NCBI GenBank assembly: GCA_023078555.1
Contig: CM041198.1
Location: 11,103,874-11,167,873 of the forward strand
Direction: 5' to 3'
DNA from: Ulva prolifera
Lineage: Eukaryota > Chlorophyta > Ulvophyceae > Ulvales > Ulvaceae
DNA: 64,000 nucleotides
Both the position numbers and the translations under genes were made by a program. Every line of letters begins with the position of its first letter. Position 1 is the first letter of the stretch. The notes under the pieces were generated by a model. It had not been told where the DNA came from. It worked only from the letters and a program-made list of their open reading frames with translations, and did no database searches. Below, one piece after another: positions 1 to 9,383 of the stretch.

Positions 1-175
1 TACTGCAAGGCAACAATAACATGTCCAGATTAAAGATGGCAGTCAGGTCCGAAGAGCTGCTGGTAGCATTTGGTCATTGGTGTTCTTGTCGACATTCTCC
101 TGGAAGAATACTGGTCCCAGATTTCGGAATTGTCAATTTCCAAATGGATATGGCTATTCACGTAAATACATACTG
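1..175 (+). other. Unidentified repeat segment (segment X) flanking a retroelement copy
   Basis: Bases 112-156 match bases 25461-25505 on the opposite strand over about 45 bp with few mismatches. In both places the segment lies just upstream of a 5'-truncated copy of the same non-LTR retroelement and is followed by TACATAC-type sequence. Translation gives related peptides (GPRFRNCQFPNGYG here, GPRFRSCQYPNGYG there). It may be a transcript or short element copied together with the retroelement. No family was recognised. Confidence 0.45.
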
Positions 176-915
176 TTGCGCCGATCCGGCTGCTGGGGCC
201 GCAACAGCTGGGCAGCGCGCCTGTGTGGAGCGACCCGCACTGGACACCGCACGAGCTGAGGCGCCGGAGGCCGGGGGGGGGGGGGGTCAGGTAGCGATGG
301 TGCTGCAGGGGCTGGGGCTGGTGTGCGGGCCACGGTCACGCAACAGGAGGCGCTGGAGAAGGTTGTCACGGAGATGGCCCTGCGGAACGTAGGGGACATC
401 ATATTTTTGCCGCCTGGTATCATCATGTATATACATCATATATAGCAATTTGTGCATAGGGAATGTGTTGGTTGTGAACCCCTGTGCGGGTACCTATTGC
501 AGTGCTGCGGCGCGGGAGGATGTGTTCACTGCAGCGGTGCGGGATGGGCAGAATCGCAATGCAAATCGTGCATATGACCCCGATGCATATGATTTTGTGC
601 CATTGTCGTATGAGACATATGGTAGGCTGGGGCGGCCTGCCATGGCACATTCGAATCAGCTGGCTGAGGTTGCGTCTCGGTGTTGTGAGGTGGACCATGG
701 TGCGTTTGTGGCGAATGCTTTGCCCCAGATGAGTGTGGCTTTGTGCAAAGGGAATGCTCATGTGCTTCACATGGGGCTGCAATCTGTGGCAGGTATTGCC
801 GGTAGGGTTGTCGTGTGAGCTTGTGCCCGGCCTAGTGCCATGAATGAGTGATTAGGTTTGAGAATGGATTCCAAGAACCGGTAGCATGCCCGGCCTCTAC
901 CTTCTAACTACATAC
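176..915 (+). mobile_element. 5'-truncated non-LTR retrotransposon, C-terminal endonuclease region and 3' UTR
   Basis: This is the 3' part of an early-branching (R2/CRE/NeSL-like) non-LTR retrotransposon. The reading moves between frames. Around 373-418 it reads DIIFLPPG, then 450-818 encodes a stretch with NVLVVNPCAGTYC, FVPLSYETYGRLG and a tail ending GIAGRVVV. The same domain occurs at 23708-24085 and 25159-25430 on the minus strand, where it follows a CX1C...H...C zinc motif, the layout expected for the C-terminal restriction-like endonuclease of these elements. After the stop at 816-818 a conserved 3' UTR (CCCGGCCTAGTGCCATGAATG) runs to the terminal CTAACTACATAC at 915. The A/G-rich linker upstream contains a 14-G run. 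The copy is dead: truncated and out of frame. Family assignment rests on motif layout, not on a search. Confidence 0.7.
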
Positions 916-2102
916 TGCTGTATCAAGCTAACCTACTCAACGATGCAGCTGCACTGTTTATGCATCGCAACCACATATAATTGCTCTGCCCCAATTCCAA
1001 TTGATGATGCACTGTCACCTGATTCACCTGATGTTAGCACTGTTACCTGATGCAGCATTTGTCAAGACGGATGTGACATCGGCCACGCCACGCACGCCGC
1101 GCCCAGCACGGGCATCATTGCAGCATTCATCCAAAGCAGAGAGTAGTGTTACCGCGGGCCAAAGGGGAAAAGCCCATCTGAATCAAGAGTGGGCTGATAC
1201 GAGCCGATCTATGATTGCAATACATTGCATGACAAAATTCTATAAAGTACATGCAACTATATGTCAATCGCTCAGAAGCTCAAAGTTGTTTTCATGTCAA
1301 GTTGCCCAGCTAGGTCTGCTCAGCTGTGTCCGGGCATGTGGTATGCAGTAGACGGCATGTACTCAGGGAACGGCTGGGTCAACTTGAAGTATGCAGCCGC
1401 ACGACAGATTCACACCAGGTCCTATGGTTACGAGTGTCACAATGTCACATTAACATTTGAGCGGATTTGTTTTCTCCGTTCTTCGAAGAGGACAAGGTCG
1501 CTCAAATGTTACTGTGACATTGCACGTCTCCCTCAAGTACACCTGCTGTTCCTTAGGAGCGATAAGTTTTTGCATTGCAAGAAATAGGCAGGGGCGACCA
1601 GCAGACTCATTGCCTAAGATTAGCGCACGCATGTTGCCAGGTCCGACCAGGTCGTTTGTCGGTGTGATGAGATATCAAGACGCAGATCATCGCATGCCAC
1701 GAGACTCATCTGCCATATTCTGTGTTCAATTCGTGTGCTGGTGGTGCATTGCCGGGTCTCCGGGGGGACATGGAGACCCAGTATCAAGCGCTCGCGAGTG
1801 AACGTCCAAATCGAGGAGTCGTGTGCCCCGCGTGCACTGGGCATGACCAAGCACGTCCGGCTGCACCTGCTGCAGAATTGTCACCGGGACTGCGCAGTGA
1901 TCAATTGCCATCCCCAACCATCACGTCCGTCTGTGATTGCACAGCTTCCATAAGTCAGGTATGAAGAGGTATTCATGCCCGACCATAGCGCATGTTGTGT
2001 ACGCAACATCTTCAGGTTGCGTTCTTTGACAAGGGAAGCTTGAGTACAGGTATCCTAGTGTTTGAATCCCCCGCTTCTGGTGGTGCTTTGCGGCCGTCGA
2101 GC
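916..2102. other. Intergenic stretch, no gene recognised
   Basis: There are only short overlapping open frames with no recognisable product. The one structured feature is the 83-bp palindrome at 1440-1522. The last part is the probable promoter region of the small gene starting at 2103; no clear TATA box was seen. Confidence 0.5.
1440..1522. repeat. 83-bp inverted repeat (hairpin)
   Basis: Two 24-nt arms, 1440-1463 and 1499-1522, are reverse complements with one mismatch (core ACATTTGAGCG / CGCTCAAATGT). The 35-nt centre is itself partly self-complementary around CTTCGAAG. RNA from either strand would fold into a long hairpin. It could be a small MITE, a foldback element or a small-RNA precursor; no target duplication was seen. 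Confidence 0.7.
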
Positions 2103-2488
2103 ATGTCGTTTCGTAGTCAGCTGCAAGGATTCGCCTTGGGCTCCGCGATCGTTGGTGCGTTCGCAATGTACCAGTTGCAAAAGGACGTATGGAGCAGCCA
2201 TCGCATGATCCTTGCTGCGGTACGTTTCTCCGCACATCGTGCCTGCACCGCTGACTTGCTGCTGCATACAAATCTGGCGTACACGACAGGAAAGCCGCTC
2301 CAGATATACACAAACATTGTATGCATGAACTGTCGCACTGCTGGCGGAGCGGAAATTTGATCTTACATGTTCGAGACCATTCAATCATCTCAAACCAAAC
2401 CTGGTGGCAGGTTCAAGACAAACTGAAGAACCTAGAAGACGACGTGCAGCAGATCAAAGTAAACAAGGGAAAAGAAGCATCTACTTGA
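2103..2488 (+). CDS. Small single-pass membrane protein, 64 residues, unknown function
   Basis: Two exons. Exon 1, 2103-2219, starts MSFRSQLQGF and ends SHRMILAA before a GTACGT donor. Exon 2, 2411-2488, follows ...GGTGGCAG and encodes VQDKLKNLEDDVQQIK to the stop. Both junctions are phase 0, giving 64 residues. The product has one hydrophobic segment (about residues 8-26, ending AFAMYQL), a short amphipathic stretch with QKDVWSSH, and a C-terminal coiled coil. This shape (small N-terminal membrane anchor, then YQL..DVW, then a helix) resembles short conserved proteins of plants and algae that I recall only loosely, so no name is given. An in-frame upstream ATG at 1992 exists, but MSFRS is the more natural start. 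The gene is convergent with the PP1 inhibitor gene, 112 bp away. Confidence 0.65.
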
Positions 2489-2600
2489 TTTAGTGTCGGC
2501 ACCATGTAATTCCCGCCCACATTGACACAGTTCATGTGGCACCTGAGACCTGGCTACATGACAGCCTGATATTGTGATCGGTCAGCGTCCCATCGGCCCA

Positions 2601-3042
2601 TCAAGCATCGAGGCTTTGGCAATCACAATCTGAGTCGTTATCATCGCTCCAGTCTCCGAACTGACGGCGGGCATGAAAGATGCAGCACTCTGCGACACAA
2701 AAGACGTTGATCAATGCTTAAAAAAAAAATCAATAGAATGCGGGCAGGATACAAACTTTTTGATTTCTTCTTGCCCATACTCTCATTGTCAACTGTGTCT
2801 TTGCTCCACTTGAGTAACTTCTTTCTGCGCTTCGGTGCCAGAGTCAGATGCAGGACACCTGCGGGATTCGCCATGTTCAAGCATCAGACCATGCCGAACG
2901 CTCATACATAATCATGTCCACTAATTATCTCACCCGGCGCGGCTTCAGACGATGTTTGGGAGTCGTCCACGCTGTGTACTGTTTGTGTCGATGCGCCAGC
3001 CTGTGTCTGGACAGATGCATGGGCCGATGAAACCGCAGCCAT
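2601..3042 (-). CDS. PPP1R11: PPP1R11 (inhibitor-3/Ypi1) type protein phosphatase 1 regulatory protein
   Basis: Three exons on the minus strand: 3042-2934, 2858-2757 and 2689-2601, with 75- and 67-nt introns, joined in phases 1 and 1, for 99 residues. Family members are about 100-130 residues. The N-terminal 36 residues are Ser/Ala/Thr-rich and disordered. The core reads LHLTLAPKRRKKLLKW, then DTVDNESMGKKKSK, and exon 3 supplies KCCIFHARRQFGDW and an acidic tail. The KxxxW docking segment followed by (D)TVDNExMGKK and the Cys-Cys block is the signature of the inhibitor-3 family, which binds the PP1 catalytic subunit. The usual Val of the docking motif is Leu here. Its start is 258 bp from the left end of the tyrosine-recombinase element. 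Confidence 0.9.
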
Positions 3043-3299
3043 GCCTATCGTTCTACTCCTCAAGCATGTGTCCGGGTCGGGTTCGGCGTCCTGTAGAGCG
3101 CTGCTGATTAAAGAAAGATATGTATGCAGCGCTACAGAGGCTTGTTCTGAGAGGGTACACCATGGATTCATCAGCATGAGAGATCACTCATGTTTCCTGC
3201 AGCGCAGTGTGGCAGGTTTAATCTCGTCGCAGAATCTTCGAGTCGCCGCGCTGCCGTGTGCGATCGACGGGGGCCCCGCCGGGTCCCCGAGAGGTTAGA

Positions 3300-3333
3300 A
3301 GTTATGTTTCGCGTTAAAAGGGGCCCAGCAGCC
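3300..3333 (+). repeat. Left terminal inverted repeat of the recombinase element
   Basis: About 34 bp starting AGTTATGTTTCG. It matches the reverse complement of 9118-9151 with a single C/G difference. The sequence outside it (GGTTAGA) differs from that outside the right end. Confidence 0.75.
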
Positions 3334-3918
3334 TGCTAATTCCGGGATCAAACTCCGGCCTGAAACTCGCGTGTGCGATCATCCACGGCAAGGCCTGAAT
3401 CTTAAGACAAGTGCAACTCTATGTCTCGATATTGTTACTGCATCGTTTCAGCCACATCGAGCTTCTATGAGTGATCTCGCCGCTGGTAGCTGTAGGCCCC
3501 GCTTGCCAGCATGACGGAGCCCGTGCAACCGTTCTCTCGCAAATTTTGTGCCTGTAATGAAACAGCATTGCTTAATTTAATTAGCTGTTGTACTATATGA
3601 ATTGTATCAAATCTGCCGATATAGAGTGTTACTTGTGTCAAGTTTGAGGCTGTGCGGTGCATGATGGCACACGCGAGTTTCAGGCCTGACTTTGGCCACC
3701 GGAGTTGGCAGCCTGGCAGCCTGGTGGTTTGCGTGAGACTGATTCTACACTGTATCGTTCAGCTGATGGTAGCTGCTGATTAGTTTTGCATGAGACGGTG
3801 GCCCCCGGTGGAAGCTTTTTCCGGCCCCGCCCTCCTTATGTATCCATCTCCAACCGCTGTCTGCAACATATATATACATCTGTTTGTCCCCCCCACGGAT
3901 TCGCACTTGTTCTGTTCA

Positions 3919-5094
3919 GGTTGATGCTCAGCGGCATCTCAGCGCTCTTCGATTCGGGCCAAGTCGCTCCTCTGTAGGTGGTCTGTGTTTGTCTCGAGAG
4001 ACGCGTGAGGCCCGGCTGCGCCCCGAACGCGAGCGACTGATCGCTGATGAGCGCTCCTTCTGCCGGCACCCCAGAACGGAGTCCAACTATTCCAAGGCCA
4101 ACGATCTGTTTGAGCCTTTCCTGCAGCTGATGTTTGCCACAGTGGACCGGGGCTGGGCCACGTGCCGCCCGGACCATGTGTGCTTGTTCCTCCATGAGCA
4201 TCTTCTCCCAAACCTAACCAGCCGCTCCTGTTCGGGTGTGGCCACTTCTACCCTCCAAGGCTGGGTCAGTGCGCTGGGTCGGTGCTTCGACTTCCGGGGG
4301 CGCAGCCGGGACTGGTGTGACGATGGGTACGGGAATCCGGTGCGATCGGAGCTGGTGCGCGGCGCTGTGCGTGCTTACCAGCGGCAGCAGGCTATTGTTG
4401 GGGTGCGTCCACGCAGTGCTGTTCCTTTCACCCCCCAGACTGTGGCTGCTCTAATTGGTCGCATGGACGTTGAGCTGCGCGCTGCAGCTGCAGCTGGTGT
4501 GGCTACTAGGGTCTCAGTGCTCTTGAGGGATGCTACCTATATCCTATATCTGTGGAACAGTGGCCGTAGGGGTCAGGATGCCGTGTATGTGGACTGGGAG
4601 CATCTTTATTTGCATCGCGCAGACCGTACAGTTGTCGCAGTCAGTGACGCCTGGGCTGGGGAGTTCCTTCATTCGGATGTGCCGATTGGTTGCCTTCTCA
4701 TGGTACCCTGCCGTAGCAAAACAGAGCAGTTTCGGCGACCCCAGACCCAGGAGATTGCGATACATGAGAACTCCGAACTCTGTGCTATCCGGCGCCTCCG
4801 CCTCCTATGTCAATGGCAGCGTGCTCGGTCCCGCAGGCATCCTGTTGGACCCGAATTCGTTCCCAGCGGCCTGGTTCCCCGCGGCTGTCTTCGCAAGCGG
4901 CCGGCAACCGGGTGAAAGCTAATCTCCTCTGGTTTGGTGTTGATGGCGGGGATACTATGCACAGTTTCCGGAGAGGGCATGTGCAAACTGCCCAAGCTGC
5001 TGCGGAGCCTGCAGCGGTCACTATGAGGAGGACTGGCATGGCCAGTGCTGCTACGTTCGACCGATATGCTGGCCGTGGGTGTCACCTGCGATAG
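3919..5094 (+). pseudogene. Tyrosine recombinase, frameshifted near 4850-4915
   Basis: An open frame enters after a CAG acceptor-like site at 3918 and runs to a stop at 4913-4915. A second frame carries on to 5094. Together they show the catalytic layout of tyrosine recombinases: an N-terminal core-binding region (YSKANDLFEPFLQLMF), the first Arg box in LWNSGRRGQDAVYV, a Lys-containing strand (RSKTEQFRR), the H-x-x-R box in MHSFRRGHVQ, and the nucleophile in ATFDRYAGRG. These enzymes cut and rejoin DNA through a phosphotyrosine link. There is no ATG near the start of the first frame, so an upstream exon is likely. The break between the two frames means the gene is dead, spliced, or read by frameshifting; I could not find a convincing intron there. 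Confidence 0.75.
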
Positions 5095-5464
5095 GCGTAC
5101 ATCATTATACCACCAGTCTCTTGTGACGAGCAGACTCTGTAAGCTGGTGTTCCACTGGCCACTTGTGTGGTTGCCAGGTCTAGCTGATGTGGGCCACATT
5201 GCAGCACTGTAGCAATTGTTGATAATTGTATTTTCTTTTCCCAGGCCAGCTAGCTATGTTCTTCTGACGGGTGCTCCTGATACCGCGTGAGCAGACTCAC
5301 CATGTACATTGTGCCTCTCTATATATATGATCTTTAGCCACATATGCGGTAACGACACAACCGCCAGAAAGATACATCTCGCTGTCCATGGCGCTGTATA
5401 ACACGACAGGTGTTCATTGTACGTGTCTGCTCATTGCTCTAAGCCCGTGACAGATGCGTGGTTC

Positions 5465-6205
5465 ATTTCATTATTGTGGCTCGGTGGCCATGGCAGGTCC
5501 ATGCATACATGTTTGTATCTTTCTGCTCTTGTCTCTCAAGACCTGTAGTCCATGTACATGTACTCCACGTCAGGATATTGGCCAATCACTCTGTGCCCAT
5601 GGCACGGCATGAGCCTACCACTCTGCTTGTGAGCGTGTGCCCTGGCAGGTGAATTCTGTATGTCTCTGTGTTGACAGGCGATCGCGAATCTGTTCCTCCG
5701 CTCGTGGCGATGCGCCCACGGCAGGTCATTGTAGTGACTCTCTGCCTGCACCCTCTGTGGCTACGTCAAATTTTCAGCCTATCTCTCTGACCAAGGCATC
5801 ACCAGGTGATTGCTGCTTCTGCAGATCTCTGCTTATGGCTCTGTGCCCATGACAGGTCATGATTGTATCTACCTGCTCATGGCTTTGTGCCAAAGGCAAG
5901 TAATAAATCCATCGCTCTGCTCATGGTTCTGTGCCCATGTCAGGTCCTTTCTGGATTCTCTCTGCCTAGTGTCCGGCCAGCGCTCTCTTTGCCCATGGCT
6001 TGCTGTCGATGTCTCCGCCTGCAGCGGATGCTGCAACCTGCCATGAATCTGCAGCTGTCTGCACATGGCAGGTCAAGTTCTTGGTGATTTCAGACTCTGT
6101 GCCCTGGCAGGAAACCTCTGTCTTTGCCTCGGAGGGTGTAGTCGGCTGTCTGTCAAATTGTGTCTTGCTTCATGGCCGTACAGCATTGCCCACATGATGT
6201 TCCCC

Positions 6206-6257
<52 letters not shown>

Positions 6258-7660
6258 CTCGTGGTCCTGGGCCCATGTCAGGTCATTGCGATATTCTCTC
6301 TGCCCACTGGCTGGTCATAGGCAATATTGCTTTCTTTGCCAATGGTGTACTGTCGAACTCGGTGGTAGCCGCAGCAGGTGTGCGTTAACTGATTGTGGGG
6401 TCCTGGTTTGTTGATCACGAGTCATTATGAAATTTGTCTGGGCTGCTCAGTTCCAAAGTCAGTTGAGTCCATGCTGGCTGCACATTTACCAGTAGCTTTC
6501 CTTCAATTGGTGTTCTGCTCAATGTGCCGTACAGCATTGCCCACATGATGTCCTCTCCGTACTGCTTCTGTTGCTTTTCAGCGAGTTTATAGCCCTCCAT
6601 CGTCGATACTAGTCTATCAGCCCTCGGCTGATCGCCACAGCAGGTCCTCGCTCTTCTGCCGCTGGCAGCACTGAGCACCCTGCCGCAGCAGATCCTCTGC
6701 ACCTGGGCAGGTCAGTCCACCGCGTCTGGCAGGTCAGTTAATTGCTGTAGAAGGATCACTGCTCGTAGTAGCTTTGGTTCACTGCTGCGGCCGGTTCCCT
6801 GCATCTGGCAAGTCACTTCACTGCGTTGTTTCCTTGACCGTGGCATGTCATCTGGTACGCTGTACCTCTCTCCCTCCCCCGTACTATGTGGACACTCTGA
6901 GTCTCTACTCCTTATTCCGTGCATATCACATGTCGTATTGTATTTCTGGATATTCAAGGTTCTGCGCACATGGCCGGTCATTACTGTATCTCTCTGGTCA
7001 CATCTACATGCACATGGCCAGTCCTTGTGTCTGCCCATGGTTCTTTTATCATATGCATGGCAATTCACTGTTGTGATTCTCTACTCATGGCTCTGTGCCC
7101 ATGTCCAGTCATTGCTGTATCCTGCTGTCCATGGCTTCAACCCCTGGCCGGTCATTACCGTGTCTCTCTGCGCATGGCTCTGCGTCCATGACATATCATT
7201 AATTATATCATTAATAGTGTTCTGCTTCCCTGCTCAAGACAGGTCATTGTTGGATCTCGCTGCGTGTGGCTCTGTGCCCATGGCCTGTCATTGCTATCTC
7301 TCTGCTCTGCTCATGGTGCACCCATGGCAGGTCATGAATTCGTTTCTCTATTCGAACTGATCGTGGCTCTGGGCCCATGGCTGTTCAATGGTCTATCTGA
7401 AACTCTTGGCTCCTCGCCCATGGCAGGTCATCGCTTTATCTCTCAGCTCATTTCTGTGTTTGCGTTTGTTGTTGTACCTCTCGGCCCAGATGGCGAGTCA
7501 TTGTTGTATCTCTGCCCTCGGCAGGTCGGTGCTCCTTTGCCCACGGCTGGCTTTCGCCCATTCCTGCGGCGTGTGCTAGTCCTGCCTGCCCATGGCAGGC
7601 CAATGTTCAGGCCACGTCAGGCTTGGCACCTGACATACTGCTCTGCCCATTGGCAAGTTG
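5465..7660. repeat. Degenerate 45-bp tandem array
   Basis: About 2.2 kb is built from a drifting unit of roughly 45 bp whose core reads GCTCTGTGCCCATGGCAGGT, followed by CATTG and a T-rich CTCTCTG stretch. Good examples start near 5831, 5876 and 5921. The unit length is a multiple of three. On the minus strand the unit reads as a peptide like NDLPWAQSHEQ, but stops are frequent. A poly-C/CT microsatellite interrupts the array. Open frames on the plus strand here are by-products of the repeat. Confidence 0.75.
6202..6256. repeat. Poly-C tract followed by (CT)n
   Basis: About 30 C residues with one T, then 12 or so CT dinucleotides. A simple-sequence run of this kind is prone to slippage and to assembly error, so its exact length is unreliable. 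Confidence 0.95.
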
Positions 7661-7849
7661 ATTCTGCTGTTCTGCTCCATGAGTCAACTGATTCTGTGCT
7701 GGCTGTACATAGCATGTTCAACCAATTGTGGACCGTCACCACGTGTCCTGCTCTGTAGACTGTACAGCATTGCCCTCATGGAGCTTCCCTTTTGCCTAAA
7801 TCTGTGGCGTTCTCAACGCTGCAGCGCCTTTTAGTAGCTGAATAGCCTC

Positions 7850-7990
7850 TTAGATCTCAGTTCGCTGCCGCAGCATGTCCTTGCTCTTCTGCACCTTGGC
7901 AGGCTCAGCTCGCTGCCGCAGCAGGTCCATACTCCTCTGCACCTGGGCAGACTCAGCTCGCTGCCGCCGCAGGTCCTCGTGGTGGTGGCG
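7850..7990 (-). pseudogene. Remnant of an 18-residue coiled-coil repeat coding sequence
   Basis: On the minus strand this reads about 2.5 copies of an 18-residue unit, EDLRRQRAESAQVQRS / DLLRQRAEPAKVQKSK / DMLRQRTEI, then a stop at 7850-7852. The 54-bp DNA unit also appears, more decayed, at about 6637-6720. The Arg/Gln/Glu heptad-like pattern predicts a helix. It may be the ancestral form of the neighbouring 45-bp array. Confidence 0.5.
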
Positions 7991-9117
7991 TATTGATGTA
8001 TTGTAATTCTGTTTGCAATCAGCTCGTGTCTTGTCTTGTCTGGTCCAATGCTGAGTCTCTAGACCGAATCTGATGCTCGCGATATGCCACAGTACATAAT
8101 CAGCCAGCAGTGAGAGTCTTCGTTAGGTGTCATCCCTTCTACTGACATAGCAGTCAGTAGCTCGTCGAATGTCTGTACGAACGCAAAGCCTGTTCATGTG
8201 GTGCTGACACCAGCAGGAGTAATAGATCTGAGGGGCAACTGATCATGATTCGCACTGCTTGCTATAGCGATACCGTAAGTGACATTTCCTGTGCCTAGGC
8301 CGAGGTCGGGAGTGATGTGTATCTCCGGCAGACCCAGCAGCAGCCCTGTTGTGGGGACTGGCGCCGCACAGCACAGATTCTCTGATTTTAGTTAAGTGTC
8401 TCACAGCTCATAAACTCAGGCGCAGTTGCATAGATCGGAGCCTCCTCTTGGCAATAGCCCGCCTCCAGATAGAAAACTGCCGGCAATTTGACTTTGTGCC
8501 ATGTACTGGGCTTCAGTGATTCGATTGACAGCTATTCCATTTGAGGTCCGTAACACATTCACTTGGGATTCCTGAGCTGGAGTTTGTAGCACCATCGTCT
8601 TAATCCTGGTGCTCCGTCAGGCTCATGTCGGCACCGTACTGCCCAAAGTCCGTTTCCTATCCTGCCCAAATACATCATCTCCTTTCTGCTATACCAACGC
8701 TATGAAATCTGTTCTGTCGATGACATTCCTGGTCGCTTCCGTGCTTCCGCTTCGAGACGGACTGACTGCTGCAACAACCATCGGTATCCGCGCCCTCGCC
8801 ACGCAACTTCCGCTCGTCGAAATCAGACGCGTGAATCTCAGTATATGTGTCAACTGTACTGCTCCGTCTTCAAGTTGGCCGGTGCTGTAGCCTGTATCCT
8901 CTTGGTGCCATACTCCTACCCAATCTTGCTGCGATTCTTATTAATCTGGACCTATAGAATTCATGCAGGACCAGCAACGAACGATGCTGTGCTTGTTTGT
9001 CTCTTCTCTACATGTACTTCTGTATTATGTCATGTTCAGTACTCGACGTTGAGCTGACTCCTGGCATCGTTATCTCGAGGCGTCCTTGCGCCCTCGTGCC
9101 GTGGGGGTGCGATAGGG
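7991..9117. other. Right part of the recombinase element, no gene recognised
   Basis: Only short open frames without recognisable motifs. A gag, RT or MT-like frame would be expected here in a DIRS-type element, and none was seen. Confidence 0.5.
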
Positions 9118-9151
9118 GGCTGCTGGGCCCCTTTTAACCCGAAACATAACT
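9118..9151 (-). repeat. Right terminal inverted repeat of the recombinase element
   Basis: Reverse complement of 3300-3333 with one mismatch (GGCTGCTGGGCCCC ... CGAAACATAACT). It lies 233 bp upstream of the CFAP299 start codon. Confidence 0.75.
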
Positions 9152-9383
9152 GCATTGGCTGCCCCATGTCGTGTAGGCATCAGCATGCGGGTGATTTGTG
9201 CAGGGGCGACAATGCCAGGTGCAAATCAGCATACTTCATCCATCCTGCTTTAGACCAAGGGCAATTTACATTCTGTATTTATCATAGCATGCTGCATCGC
9301 CTTGAGTTGCGGATGTTGCACGCAGCTGCTCGGGTGGACTGCCTTTCTGCACACTGTGACTTGACGTCGCCGGTGATTTCAGC

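Larger units (their letters stand above)
3300..9151 (+). mobile_element. 5.85-kb element with inverted termini carrying a tyrosine recombinase
   Basis: Bases 3300-3333 and 9118-9151 are near-perfect inverted repeats (GTTATGTTTCG, then GTTAAAAGGGGCCCAGCAGCC reading inward, one mismatch). Between them lies one recognisable gene, a tyrosine recombinase (about 3919-5094), followed by about 4 kb of degenerate tandem repeat and unassigned DNA. No reverse transcriptase, RNase H, methyltransferase or DDE transposase was recognised, so it does not fit an ordinary DIRS element, and Cryptons normally lack terminal inverted repeats. No obvious target duplication flanks it. It occupies the gap between the divergent PPP1R11 and CFAP299 genes, ending 233 bp before the CFAP299 start. 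Confidence 0.6.

Noticed and set aside
3268..3295. GC-rich palindrome just left of the recombinase element as its true terminus
   Set aside because: It has no counterpart at the right end. The shared inverted repeat starts at 3300.
5465..7660. Repeat array that could be taken for a CRISPR
   Set aside because: Units drift continuously, there are no constant repeats with unique spacers and no cas genes, and the genome is eukaryotic.
5458..7758. Series of plus-strand frames up to 171 codons
   Set aside because: All arise from the 45-bp tandem unit, which has few stops in some frames. They share no start context and no domain.
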